A model generated the notes under the pieces. It was given only the letters and a program-made list of their open reading frames with translations. It was not told the DNA's origin and ran no database searches. This document shows, one piece after another, positions 44,163 to 55,948 of a DNA stretch of 64,000 nt. Each line of letters opens with the position of its first letter. Position 1 is the stretch's first letter. A program made the translations under genes and the position numbers. The stretch is from Conus ventricosus. Its lineage: Eukaryota > Mollusca > Gastropoda > Neogastropoda > Conidae. Location: positions 36,556,009 to 36,620,008 of the forward strand of contig CM031601.1 of NCBI GenBank assembly GCA_018398815.1. Reading direction: 5' to 3'.

Positions 44163-44983
44163 ACCCTCACTCTCCAACTGCAGGCTGAAACTATCTTGAA
44201 CTGCTGTCTGAGACTGTTCTCTGAACCAGAAAACCCTGCCTATGATATTGTCTTTAACCCTCAGTTTCAAAGTAAATTGGAAAAAAATCCCAACTGTATT
44301 CCTCCGTTTGGTCTTCATATGCAGCCTTATGCGCAGAATGCAGGTGGTGATCTAGGAGTTGTGTCTGATTTTTCCAAGTTTCCAGATAAGCCTCCGTGGA
44401 CCTTTTCCACACCAGAAATTTGTTTTGACCGTGCAGCTTTTCGCAAAGAATCTACCAGCTCTCTGGCATACAAAGCATTGTTTGCTGATCTCGGTTCGAA
44501 TTTCCCATCTTGTCAGAAAATTTTCACTGACGGTTCCAAGATGGAATGGCCTGTGCAGCCTATTGCCCTGGTGCTCCTTCTCAAATATTGTCAGAACATA
44601 TTCCTTCAGATGCTTCTGTTTACTCTGCTGAACTTACAGCTCTGGTTTTAGCATTGAAGATAATGTCTCAATCTACGAAGAAGGTTTTTCTGATTTTGTC
44701 GGAATCGCTGTCGGCTTTGGAGGCCATAGCTGGCTGTAGCCTTCAGCATTCCGAACTTTGATACTTTTCAAAAACTTTTTACCATGTTGAAAGCGGATGG
44801 TCACAGTGTTGTTCTGGCTTGGGTTCCCAGTCACTTTGGCATTGGTGGAAAAATGGCTGTTCGTTTGGCCAAGAATGCCTCAACAGGGAAACTGTGTAAC
44901 ATATCTCTCTCCTATACAGATTAAAAACCAAAAATTAATGATTATATTAGAGACCTCTGGCAGGAGGAATGGAATACACAGAC

Positions 44984-46620
44984 TGTTACGGATAGAATGG
45001 GTCATGTCTGCGAGTGTCTGACTGTCTGACTCACACACAGAAATTATGGATGCATGCACGACTTTTCCAGTTCACATACACACACACACTCACCCGAACA
45101 TTGACAGCCAGGCAACAGAACAACACCTTTTTTTGTTTTATGCTGCCCGAGCCATCAGACAAACATATGATATAATAAATGCAAGGACATCAATAGGTCA
45201 GCACGTCAACCATAAGGCATACACACAAAATATATCTATATACAGCGCTGCTGGTTCCAACGACGATGTCGCTGATGACGATGACGAGACGATGAAGACG
45301 ACGAGACGATGAAGAGGACGAAGACGATGAAGAGGTGGAGAACAAGGGGGTAGAACTCGGCTACGGCCCCGACCCTCGTAAAGTGGCAGCCAGTCCCTTA
45401 CAGTCCAGGGGACACTTCTACCTGGGGGAAACTGATTAACTACCTTGATAATCATGGCTACTATTCATTACAATCACGACTACATTCATATTCATTAGCC
45501 ACATCCTATTTCACTAGAACTTGAGACAAACATCAGCATGTTCTTTCTTCAACACTACAACATTCCCTTTCCGGAATCATAACACTACAACATTCCCTTT
45601 TTCCGGAATCACACACTACACAGGAAAGGATTTCCATATAAACCTTTCAGAATTTAGTTTTTCCAAATTGGGGAAAAGATTTCCACCTAGACCCTCTTCA
45701 ATAAACCATGAATACAATTCATTACACACAATTAATGATTACTTTTCATCAAATTATAAATGTCATCACAAAATGTTCATTTCTTTTCTTGTAACACGAC
45801 AAGAATGTTCATTTCATTTCATATGATCACCAGAATTTAAAAGTTTTTTTTTTTTTCCAAAAGATTCATCTACTTCAGTGTATGTAAGGGAAAGATTTCC
45901 ACACATTCTTGTTTACCAACACACAACTATTCAATGTTCATATTAAGAGTGACAGCCCTGATGTGGCCTTTGCAGTCGGCTGGGCTATAAGCAACATTAT
46001 CTTATCTTATCTTATTAAGAGTGAGTTAAATACTCATCCACATCAAACATGAAAACAGCATATATAGTCTATGTCGCACACTTTGGGAGCTTATTATCCA
46101 TAGCATCAAAACTCTTCCTCTTCTCACAAAGTCTAGCAAAACCACATTGGAATACTTAACATTTTTTTTTTCATTATGAATCCATAACTAGTTAAGTCAC
46201 AGAATAAACTTTTTTTTTCTTCTGAAGACCACTTCCTTTGACACTCACTTCTTCTATGTTTTCCGACAGCATTTCATTTTGCTACCCTATCAAGTCATAG
46301 GATAACAGAACACAACAAATATTTCCTTTTCTACACAAATCCTTCACAAGTGCGCTGAGGAAGTTTCAGTCGCTCCTAAACGGGAATACAGTTTCGGTTT
46401 GCTAATAAATAAACATTGTGATGATAAATACCTGACTACCACCAAAAACAAGTTGGAGTCCCTCTTCAGAGACTGCCTAACCGGTTCAGCTCACCCGGCT
46501 TTTAACAGTGCTCAGGTGAGCAGCAGTCAGGTAAACTTTTCAACCGGCTTCCGGACGACTACCTTCTGGTTAGCCCGGTTGCATAAAACTGTGTGACTGG
46601 ATGAGAAACGGTCCGTCACA
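44984..46620 (+). mobile_element. Solo LTR (1.64 kb)
   Basis: Begins tgttacgg and ends ccgtcaca, giving TG...CA with an 8-bp imperfect terminal inverted repeat. It is flanked by cagac (44979-44983) and cagat (46621-46625). It interrupts the LINE so that cagacggataacaaactc is split. Inside are a (GA)-rich run near 45260-45335, a 29-bp duplicated unit at 45547-45605, and an aataaa at 46406, a plausible poly(A) signal. No internal gag-pol, so one LTR remains after recombination, or it is a non-coding element. Confidence 0.65.
45953..46013 (+). mobile_element. 61-bp LINE tail insertion with 11-bp target duplication
   Basis: LINE tail (cagccctgatgtggcc ... atcttatctt) flanked by attaagagtga at 45942-45952 and 46014-46024. 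It lies inside the solo LTR and is therefore younger than it. Two or three bases of the left duplication overlap the LINE sequence. Confidence 0.85.
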
Positions 46621-47684
46621 CAGATGGATAACAAACTCTTTCAGAACTGTCCAGAACTAAGAGTTCCTCTCATCCACATCTGGTGGTCGCAAAGAAGAAA
46701 CGGTTCTATACTGGCTGCACACTGACCATTCATATTTTACTCATTCATACATTTTAAAGAGTGAAGAAGCTCCATGGTGCATTCCTTGTCATGTACCACT
46801 CACAATGAAACATATTCTTTTAGAGTGTTGGGACTTGCATGATGTGAGACACAAACATTTTACAGCAGATTCCATGACAACTTTGTTCAGAGATGTTCCA
46901 CCTGATGCGACGTTTGAATTCTTCAAAGAGATTAACATTTTTCATAGGATCTGAGATTTTATAGTGGAAAGATTTTTAACAAAATTTCGGATAGGTTTTT
47001 AGAAGATGTATTTTAAAGAGTTGCGTGAGTGAATGACTTGTAAGTTGATTTTAATGTGGTGACAGCCCTGATATGGCCGTCTGTGGTCAGCTGGGCTATA
47101 AGCAACATTATCTTACCTTACCACCACTTGGAAATCTGGAATCCTTGTGGATCTTTATAAAACTTGGTTTTCGTGGTCATCTGCCTCTGTCTATTCAAAA
47201 GTTTCAGGCTGATCGGGAGTTCCAGGTGCATATTGGCACTACGCTGTCTGACAACCATGGGCAGGAGTTGGATGTATCTCAAGGGAACTTTCTTTCTCCT
47301 ACTCTTTTCAGCATCACAATCAACGACATTGTCAAATCAGAAAACCAGGGTTCTGAGTCCTCTCTGTTTGTTGACAACTTTGCACTGTATGGAGTTGGAG
47401 CCTCTTAGGCCAACGTACAGCGTTAACCGTTGACTGTCCTTGCACGAACGGCGTTCGAGATGGTTTCGGGAAAGCTGTGTGCCCTTGCACGAACGGCGTT
47501 CGAGATAATTTCATCATCAAAATTCGGCGATTTAAAGAAGGCAGGCAAGGAGAAAAAATGGTTTAAACGGTTGCAGGGACCCTAAAGGACAGTTTCTTCC
47601 CTTACACGGGTCGCTGACTGACCGGCTCGTGTCCATTCGGACGATAACTTCAGCAAGGTTCGGCCGAGTCATTCTCGGTTCAAG

Positions 47685-48228
47685 ATGGCAAGTCGAGCAG
47701 GCAGTTCGATCAGGCGCGTGCCGTTTTCAAACAATCTAATGCTCTTGAAGTGCTTCAAGAAGTTATCCGAGACCGTGAAAGCGATGACGAAGACTTTAAA
47801 GAAGTGGAATGAAGCGATTCGGAGGAGGAATAAAGCGATCACAATCAACACCAGCCTTTGCTATCGGAGACTGGTGTTGATGACCAAGTTGATCCCCGAC
47901 TTCAAACCGAGCGATACCGGCGCAAGTGGGGCTGAATCGGAGAGTGACGAGCCGATTCCGTGTATGTCAAGTGCCCCCTCCCTCCTTTCGTGAGAGGTCA
48001 GGAGGAGAGTCGAGGAAGCGGAGGGGGTTTAGGACAACGGCGAGGGTCCAGTGTGAGGGGGCGTGGCAGAGGAAGTGGGTGTGGCACTCGTCAGTCTAAA
48101 CTTGTTTCAGAATGGACAGAGGCCAGCGCTGTTCGCCCAAATCTCGACCTTTCTTTCACGGGTGACCCAGGTATCAAGGTAAACATTGGCAATTTCAAGC
48201 CTATGGATTTCATGGAGTTGTTTTTGTA
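47685..48228 (+). pseudogene. piggyBac transposase N-terminal exon
   Basis: A 102-codon frame from 47685 and a second frame to 48228 encode a polar N-terminus, a Gly/Arg run (GRGRGSGCGTRQSKLVSEW) and FTGDPGIKVNIGNFKPMDFMELFL, the start of the piggyBac DDE-domain Pfam block (DDE_Tnp_1_7). It ends in a stop immediately before a (GT)n array. The catalytic Asp residues are lost. In-frame acidic DESDDED-type codons occur in the alternative frame near 47790. Confidence 0.6.
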
Positions 48229-48245
48229 GTGTGTGTGTGTGTGTG

Positions 48246-48294
<49 letters not shown>

Positions 48295-48563
48295 TGTTTG
48301 TGCATGATGTATGTGAGAGAGAGAGAGAGAGAGAGAGGGAGAGCAGTGCTTGTGCATGGTGTGGGTATACATTGTGTGTGTGTGTTTGTATGTGTGTGTG
48401 TGGTGTTTGTGTAGTGTTTGTGCATGGTGTGTGTGTGTAGTGCTTTTGCATGTGGTGCTCTTGTGTGTGTGTGTGCGTGTGCGTCTGTGTGTGTGTGTGT
48501 GTGTGTGTGTTGCTTTTGAATATGGTGCTTGTGCACAGTGTGTGTGTGTGTGTGGTGTGTGTG
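48229..48563. repeat. (GT)n/(GA)n microsatellite cluster
   Basis: (GT)n at 48229-48295, (GA)n at 48314-48341 and several (GT)n stretches to 48563, separated by tgtttgtgcatggtg-like spacers. It sits where the piggyBac catalytic domain is missing. Confidence 0.95.
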
Positions 48564-49783
48564 TGAGTCAGCTATAACTGGCATTTACTGGCAGTAGTGT
48601 GGGATCCTGATCTTTCTGTCCATAGGTTCTGTGGTGTGGTGTATTCTCTGCGACACCGGTGTATTTTTCAGTTGTTTGTGTGCTTTCATCATCTGTGGTA
48701 TGACCTTTTGTAGCTCAGTCCTATCTTTAGCAGTCCTTTTTTTTATTGGTGTGGTTGGTTTTGCAATGTTTTATTTATTACCTTCTGTGGTGATGGCTTT
48801 TTATCAATCGCACTTAGTTTATAAGTGAACCAAACCTCATGTGTGAAAGAAAACTGACAGAATAATTGTAAGTTACACTTAGTGTTGTTATTGTTAGTTC
48901 ATCTATGCTAAACAAGACCAATTCCCAAGAGGCTTACAAGATGTGCGGACTGATGCTGTGGATAATGTTAAATTCCCATCTTCTTTCCCGCGTTACCTGG
49001 GCTGGAGTGCCCCTTATGATATGGGTTGCTAAACATTTTATGCACTGTCAAGCTTTATTGTGAATACAGATGTTTGTCCTGAAGTTCAAAGGATACCAAC
49101 ACCAGTTTTTGTGGTATTTCATTGTGATTTTAGTGCTATAGTTTTGTTTATGTTCTGAAAGTGTCTGTTTTTCAAACAAAACGTTCATCATTATATATAT
49201 TTCTGGTCTACTCATTACAAACAAAATCAAACTATTGTGATATCTGGCTGTAGTCAAGGATATAACAAGAAAATTTCCCAAGTATCTAAGATATATGTCA
49301 AGAATTGAAAGAGCAGTGGGCAGGCATATCAGTGAACCTACCTAAGAAAACAAAATTGTGTCTCTTGATACCTGGATTGTACTGTACCCCAGAAATGCAT
49401 AAATTTATCATACAAAACAACAATTGTGGGTTGTAAATTCACTACCAAGTATTTACACAGGTGTTCAGTGAACACTAAAACCACTTTTGGCTGATTTTGT
49501 ATGTTTTTTGTTTTGCTGCTGTGGGTTTTTGTATGCTTGCAAAATATAATTAAAAAAAAAAGTTGAATTATAAGATTATTTATTATACTCAGAATGAACA
49601 AAATCAAATATTATTTGCAGATATTATAGCCCTGGGTATAAGAAGAAAACATGCCAAAAATCTAAGAGATATCTCCACAAATAAATGAGCACTGATCAAA
49701 TTAGTGAACCTACCGCAAAAAGTCAAATTTCGTTCTGGCACACAGAAGTGCAAAACTGATACAAAATAGCGGCAGTCAAGGGG
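48564..49783. other. 3' non-coding part of the piggyBac derivative
   Basis: No gene is seen. The last 280 bp are the inverted counterpart of the 24338-24600 subterminal sequence (atgccaaaaatctaagaga ... ggcagtcaagggg). Confidence 0.6.
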
Positions 49784-50166
49784 TTAACTTCAACTTTGTG
49801 TCAATAAGATTCAACATTAACAGTGGGCCGAGGGAAACGGGTATATCTTTTCAAGTACCCAAACTCAGTCTATCCATTTTCACAATTTTCGTCAGTTTTT
49901 TGCTGATCCTGAAATTTGTTTGGACAAGTCCACCATTCCAGCTGTGAAAGAAGCCAGATTTCTGGTTTTTTAATTTTTAAAAATATTTTGTTATCAGAAA
50001 CTGAACTTTAAAAGTCCTATCCAACACTTAAAAACTGCATGTCAGAAAGCACTGAACATTCTGCGAGTTGTGGCTCACACAGATTGGGGCACTGACAAAA
50101 AAAAAACACCCTCCTCCATCTTTACAGAGCTCTGATTCGCTCCAAACTGGACTATGGGTGTGTAGT

Positions 50167-50890
50167 AAGCGGACGGTTACAACATTACTCTTGCTTGGGT
50201 TCCTGGTCATGTTGGCATCGGCGGGAACGAAATGGTTGATCGTTTAGCCAAGAACGCCACAAGAGAGAAACTGTCCAACATTTATATCCCCTGTTCAGAT
50301 GTGAAACCCAAAGTTAACGATTATGTGAGAGACCTCTGGCAGGAGGATTGGAACACACAGACGAGTAACAAACTCTTTCAGATCCGTCCAAACCTTAAGG
50401 ACTTCCTCCCATCCACGTCGGGAGGTTGTAAAGAGGAAACGGTTCTGTGCCGGCTGCACACCGGCCATTCGTATTTTACCCATGCTTACCTTTTAAAGAG
50501 TGAAGAAGCTCCGTGGTGCATTCCATGTCATGCGCCACTCACAATGAAACATGTTCTTTTAGAGTGTTGGGACTTGCACGATGTGAGACACAAACATTTT
50601 ACAGCGGAGTCCATGAAGATCCTGTTCAGGGATGTCCCGCCTGATGTGATCCTTGAGTTTTTGAGAGAGATTAATATTTTTCATCTGATTTAAGATTTTA
50701 CGGAAGAAAGATTTTTAACAAAGTTTCTGGTGCGTTTGTAGACGATGTCATTTAATGAGATGTATGAAAGTGGTGGGTTTTTTTTTTAATTTTTTTTTTT
50801 ATGACTGGTGAGTTGATTTTAACGTGGTGACAGCCCTGATGTGGCCCTTTGCGGTCGGCTGGGCTATAAGCAACATTATCTTATCTTATC
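50167..50890 (+). mobile_element. 724-bp LINE nested in a LINE, 7-bp TSD
   Basis: Starts in the last part of RNase H (aagcggacggttacaacatt) and runs to the tail. It is flanked by gtgtagt at 50160-50166 and 50891-50897. The host LINE (RT end, GGACTATGG...) continues after it with tatggctcggccagacc. Confidence 0.9.
50232..50693 (+). CDS. Open C-terminal frame of LINE ORF2
   Basis: 153 open codons: MVDRLAKNATREKLSN is the end of RNase H, with its last catalytic Asp in MVD. A helical linker (VRDLWQEDWNTQTSNKLF) follows, then a cysteine-histidine region CRLHTGHSYFTH...CIPCHAPLTMKHVLLEC typical of I/jockey-group ORF2 C-termini, which probably helps bind the element RNA or target. It is the best-preserved C-terminus in the window but belongs to a 5'-truncated, non-autonomous copy. 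Confidence 0.75.
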   Translation: MVDRLAKNATREKLSNIYIPCSDVKPKVNDYVRDLWQEDWNTQTSNKLFQIRPNLKDFLPSTSGGCKEETVLCRLHTGHSYFTHAYLLKSEEAPWCIPCHAPLTMKHVLLECWDLHDVRHKHFTAESMKILFRDVPPDVILEFLREINIFHLI

Positions 50891-51599
50891 GTGTAGTGTA
50901 TGGCTCGGCCAGACCATCCTACCTGAAAAGTCTAGATCCTATCTACCATCAAGGGCTTCGACTGTGTCTGGGTGCATTTGGCACCACCCGTGTTTATAGC
51001 CTGTATTCTGAGACAGGAGAACCATCCCTCTCAAATCGTTGATTGAAACTTGCCTCGTCTCTCATCTGAACCTCAAAACCCTGCATAGGACCATGTTTTT
51101 GACCCCAAGTTCCAAAAGGGAAAATTTCGATGACCACCCCAGTTCCATTCCACCCTCGGGAATTTGTATTTTTCCTCATTTGAACAAAGCAGATAAGACC
51201 TTGGAGTAGTTTGTGATTTTTCCAAGTTTTCCTGATGACCTCCATGGACTTTCTTCACTCCAGAGATCGGGTTTTTGATTTGACCTGTCCCAGAAAGATT
51301 CCACTAGTTCATTGCATACAAGTCTCTTTTTGCTGAACTGTGTTCAAAGTTTCCATCATTCAAAGGACTATAGTTGTGCTGTGTAGGGCTCGTTATACCC
51401 TTTTATCTGAAACTTTTGGGACCCATTCACCATCAAGGCTTTGTCTCTGTCTTGGAGCATTCCGCCCACCCCTGTGTTACAGCCTGCACGCAGAGCAGGT
51501 GAACCCAAACACTATCCAACCGCAGGCTGAAACTACCTTGAACTGCTATCTAAGACGTTCCCTGAACCGGAAAATCCTGCCTATTACTGTGTTTTTTAA

Positions 51600-53926
51600 C
51601 CCTTGAACTCATGAACCTACTATTGTTTTGGCCCTGCCATCAATAGAAAATGAGCAAGTGTAAAGGAACGCTTGCACTTACATTATATAAATGCGTACTA
51701 AAAGTTTTTTATTTGTGATCCAGATGAATAAACAACATGAAAGTTTCTCAGAATTGTCTGAATTTTCATATGAAAGAGTTGTTTTATCACCAGAAGTTTA
51801 TGTTTTATGAAAATGGTGGTTGATGATGCTGATGCTGCAGAAATTGTGCTGGACACACTAATTGCTTATAGATGAAGGCTTGCACAATGATTCATTGCTT
51901 TTCACTCACATCTCCCCAAAGATGTGGTTGTTAGAAAGTAAAGAATAAAGAAACATGCACATTTATGCAAAAAACAAACCCATCCACAGACAATAAGGGA
52001 TTTTATGCTGTAATCAGTACATCCGGATTCAGCCACAACGACTACCTTATGGTGATTTTACAGTCTACATGAATGATCAGCAGAAATAAACAGCACAGTG
52101 TGCACAAACAGAACACTTGACAATGCACTGACCTAGTCCTCAGATCTGGAGGCTGTACTGGTGCTGCTGCTGCAGGGGAGGGGGGGGGGGGGGCTGTATC
52201 CAGAACTCGGTACTCCTGACGTTCATGGTAACGTTCAAAGCACACACCTGGGCACAGGGTTTCTGACAGGTCTTGCACCAGAAGGTAGTCTGTGTTCTTT
52301 CGAAGCCTGCTCTTCTGTTCTTTGCCGCATTGCACACAACACAGTCTCTCCTTGGCTGGGCTTGCTTTGTCCCCTCCTGTTGTGGGATCTTGTACATGTA
52401 GTGACGCTGACATCGGTCCAGACGAGGTGTGAGCAGTTCATCTGCGACTGCTCTGCGATGCTGTCTTGGCCTGGGGCAGTAGGTGCTTCTCTGATCAGCT
52501 GCTTAACAATTTCTTGAATGAATTTGTCATGGTCTTTTTTGGCATCTACAACTTTCTTGTACAAGATGTAGGCTTTGGTAATCGCCAGTTCCATGATGTA
52601 CAGTGCCAGTTTTCGCCACCACTTGTAGCTCCTTCTCAACACTGTGTAGTGTTTGCACACTTGGTCCATCAAATCCACCACCCCCCAACCCCCATTTTGC
52701 TGACATAGTCCAGCACACACACTGGCTTCACAACAGGAGTTCTCCCTGGCTTGGTCCATAGTTTGGCGGTCGGCGGATGAATGGAACTTAGTATGCGCAC
52801 ATCACGCTTGTGGTGCCATCGCACTGCCAGTACAGATCCTCATTTCTTCCACACACAGGTGTCTTGCCTCAGCTGCCGTCTTTCCTTCAAACATGCTGGG
52901 TTCTTGAGTCTATCTTTCCTCACAGCGCCACATGCATATGTTCCAAACAACTCTAGAAGCTCAAAGAGATCAACCAATGTGCATGTAAACATAGTAGCCC
53001 TTTTGCCGAAGCCCAGCCCTGCACAGAAGTCCTAGCACCATTTTGGTTGTCTTTGAACTGTTCTTTGGTATTTGAAGCTGATCAGCAAGCTGTGAAAGTT
53101 CTGTCTTACCACAATACACATCAAAATTGGAACAGTATCCTGATTTGGATTCATATACTTCAAACAGTTTGATAGCAACTCTTTCTGGTTTTGTCTACAA
53201 CACCAAATTTCACCCTGCCCTCGAATGGACAAGTAGCCTCATCAATAGCTAGATCAATGTCTGGGGTGTACACTTCAATGAACTTATCCCTGAGATGAGT
53301 GATTAGGGACCTGATCTTATACAAAGCATTGTAGGCAGGGGAGTGTATGTCTGTAACAGCTGTTTCATTGTCCACCAAGTGAAAGTTGTTGTACAAGCAA
53401 TAATATCTGTTGTATGACATGTGCTTTCCAAAGAAAGGAGTGTGTATTGTTTCGTCTAAACCCCAGTAACTTTTGATACTGCACTTTCTGACAATTCTCA
53501 TGTTTAGAGTGAGAGCAAGGAAAACTTGGAACTCGTCATGAGTGGTGTCAAACCATTGTTTGATCCTCCCTTCAGCCCCCCTCCCCCCCCCCCCCCCCCC
53601 TTGCCAATTTAGCTTGGCATACCTGTTTGTTTCCTCTACAAAAGTATCAACTAACTCATCTGTGTAAATAACTTGAAAAAGTGAATAGCATCATTCACAT
53701 CTATTTGTGCATGCACTGTAACCCCCACCCACAAATGGCATAAGAAAAGAGGGGTGTCGTCTGCTACCCAACCTTCAGTCTCTTGCGGCATTTGCCTGTC
53801 AGATTCGATGTCTTCAAGTTCACCTTCCTCCACTTCACCCAGTTTCAAAATCGTTCTCTTCTGCATTATTTCATCACTTTCCACCTCACTACTTTCTTAG
53901 AATCTTCATTATAGTCCAAAGTATCG
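51600..53926 (-). mobile_element. piggyBac-like element, minus strand, 5' end lost
   Basis: Starts cccttgaactcatg after TTAA (51596-51599) in the LINE, and contains a minus-strand piggyBac transposase. The expected opposite TTAA end is not seen; the 5' UTR of the next LINE begins at 53927. Confidence 0.65.
52042..53884 (-). pseudogene. piggyBac transposase, several frameshifts
   Basis: From 53884: an acidic N-terminus (EEGELEDIESD), then VEETNRYAKLNW and, from 53501, MRIVRKCSIKSYWGLDETIHTPFFGKHMS, YNALYKIRSLITHLRDKF and DLAIDEATCPFEGR with the first catalytic Asp. Frame breaks follow. GVVDLMDQVCKHY and KWWRKLALYIMELAITKAYILYK lie at about 52690-52560. The C-terminal cysteine-rich domain (CCVQC ... 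CPGVCFERYH) is at 52350-52240. The order is complete but at least three shifts and a poly-C run at 53583-53600 break it. piggyBac transposases excise and insert at TTAA. Confidence 0.75.
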
Positions 53927-54640
53927 CCCGTAGTCCCTCCGGGGGTTGCAACCTTGCCTGGTCGGAGGGCTTGCGCGTCCTGTGATCCCTTAGGCTTTGC
54001 TGGCGGGGGCATCAATACTTGAAGAGAGGCTGGTTTTTTAACGGTTCTAGGCCTGAGAAGTCAAGATGCTGTCTGACCTAAGAATAACGTGGTAAGGAGT
54101 TGATGCCCCTGGTAGGGCTTCCCATGTCAATAGGCTAAGGGTGAGGATCCTGACTAAGAGTAACCGCCTTTCTCCTTTTCTTGTTTTCTGCCTTTCTTAT
54201 TTGGCTCTTTTCTATCTTCGTCTCCCCTTCAAGTCTTTTCCACACTCTTTTTCTCTCTGTGGTCTTCTTAAGATCCGCCGCGTACGGAGGGAATGAGATC
54301 CTGGTGATTGAGAGGGCCAGCGCTCTCAACACATCACTTTGGCTCGGACCTCTCCTAGACAGGGGGTACACTCTGGCCCGGGTGTACTAATCGGCCCCCC
54401 CTTCTTGGGGCTGGGTCAAGACAGGCAGCTCTCCTGCTGGCCAAGTTAACCCCTGCAGTGCTTGGCTCTCTGTTCCCGGGAGTTGAGCATGATCAGGGGA
54501 TAGGGGTAGTGGCGTTCTGTTTGTCGTATATATTTCCTGAAGCCTGGAAGGGGTCAAGACAGTGATTTCTTGGCCCTGGCCCCTTAGTTGGACTCCAAGG
54601 TGGGTGGGTAAGGAGAGACGAAATATAATTAAACTAAATA

Positions 54641-55879
54641 TGGCTTTTCAAAAATCATCCCCCCAAAAAAGAAGAGGAAGGCAGCAGCTCCTATTTCAGG
54701 GATTTTGAATCGGATAGCGAAGAGAGAGGACAGGTTTCTGGGCTTCCTGGCTCGTGATAGAAGGGACGGAGCAGGAAAGACCCATTTCAGCTCCGAGTCC
54801 TTTCGCGATCCAGAAGGCTTCCAAGGTCTAGCAGGTGACCCTCGGTCGGTCAAAAGGCTACGGAATGGATCATTCCTTGTCCAGTGCAGATCGAAAAAGC
54901 AATCGAACAGCTGCTGAGGGCAACAAAGCTCGTGGACAGAGAGATCCGGGTGACTCCCCATAAGCAATTAAATTCATCCAAAGGAGTTTTTTCCGTGCCT
55001 GGATTTGACAGGTGTCTCGGAAGCGGAGATCAAGACAGAACTTGCATCCCAAGGTGTGACGGAGGTGCATAGGGTGACAGTCAAAAAAGGTGCAGAAAGA
55101 GTGCCCACCAACACCCTCTTCCTGACATTCTGCAACCCTTTGTTGCCTCCGGTCATTAAAGTCGGATACCTGAATGTCCGTGTCCAACTGTATGTCCCAT
55201 CCCCATTGAGGTGTTTTAAATGCCAGAAGTTTGGACATGTCAGAGACCGCTGTTCTGCGCAGGAGGTCTGTGGTGTTTGTTGCAAGGCAACCCATGATGG
55301 GCCGTGTAAAGACCCGGCGCATTGTGCGAACTGCGGTGGCGACCATCCCTCCTCTTCACGCAGCTGCCCTGTTTGGATTCAGGAGTCCCCATACAAAGAA
55401 TTAAAACTGAAAAGAAAATCTCCTTTTTTGAGGCCCGCAAACAGGTTGTTGGCAGTCAGACGCCAACAGTGTCTTCATATGCTTCAGCATTAAAGACAGT
55501 TTCGACTCGTTCAGTCTGCTGCCAGACTGATGAATTTATATTCTCTAAAACATTGCAAGGAAGACTGGTAAACTCTGGTGGAAGCAGGTCCACCACCTCC
55601 CAACCCAAAGTAAATGCCCCTGGTGGAGGCAAAAAATCCGCCACCCCTCAGACTGCCCAGCAGTCTACTACATCTGCTGCTGGGCAGATTAAAAAGCCAG
55701 CTCTCCCGCCTCGAACTCCTGTGTACAGTGCCTGTGCGGGCAAGGGAGTTCAACTGAGTGTGGAGATGGTGGAGATGAGGAAGAAACCCCCACAATCTCC
55801 AAAATCCAGACCTTCTTCACCTGTGGGCAAGTCTGCCAGCAGTCTGAAGACCCAAACAGTCCAGTGCAACTTCCAATAA
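54641..55879 (+). pseudogene. LINE ORF1 with three zinc knuckles
   Basis: Starts MAFQKSSPQKRRG near 54641. Frame breaks at about 54710 and 54930 lead to the frame 55005-55493 with three CCHC-type modules: CFKCQKFGHVRDRC (55212-55253), CGVCCKATHDGPC and CANCGGDHPSSSRSC (to 55367). After another shift near 55390 a Ser/Pro/Lys-rich C-terminal part runs to 55879. The three-knuckle array is typical of ORF1 in I and jockey groups. It binds LINE RNA in the ribonucleoprotein particle. Confidence 0.8.
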
Positions 55880-55948
55880 ATTTACTCCATTGGATGCAGA
55901 CGTTGATGAGAGATGACCTGATTTCTCTCCTATTTTGCCCTCTGCACC

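Larger units (their letters stand above)
41835..47120 (+). mobile_element. 5'-truncated I-type LINE carrying three nested insertions
   Basis: Starts at the RT region equivalent to 57355 and runs through RT, RNase H and the CCHC region to the tail at 47120. It is interrupted by an hAT-like element (42224-43424), a 22-bp LINE tail (44141-44162) and a solo LTR (44984-46620). Without these it is about 2.4 kb. Remaining coding pieces include SCICKLMEKMVNARLMW, AIFFDLEKAYDTTWK, FFVDDFVVYA, KETKFLGVIFDQKLNF and the TDGS and DxxS RNase H motifs, in several frames. Confidence 0.85.
47427..49783 (+). mobile_element. 2.36-kb piggyBac-like deletion derivative
   Basis: TTAA duplications at 47423-47426 and 49784-49787. 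Ends ccgttgactgtcc and (complement of) cccc-ttgactgccgc. The LINE reads continuously across. It retains the 5' transposase exon and the 3' subterminal DNA (complement of the 24338 family), with the catalytic domain replaced by (GT)n-rich DNA. Confidence 0.8.
47121..51599 (+). mobile_element. 5'-truncated I-type LINE with piggyBac and LINE insertions inside
   Basis: Begins directly after the tail of the previous LINE, at the position equivalent to 57697. It carries LQVHIGTTLSD-like RT text, is split by a piggyBac derivative (47427-49783), resumes with NFVSIR..NSGPRET text, and is split again by a 724-bp LINE (50167-50890). It ends at TTAA (51596-51599), where a second piggyBac begins. Confidence 0.85.

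Noticed and set aside
54135..55346. Minus-strand open frames over the LINE 5' region
   Set aside because: Shadows of the plus-strand ORF1 region without independent domains.
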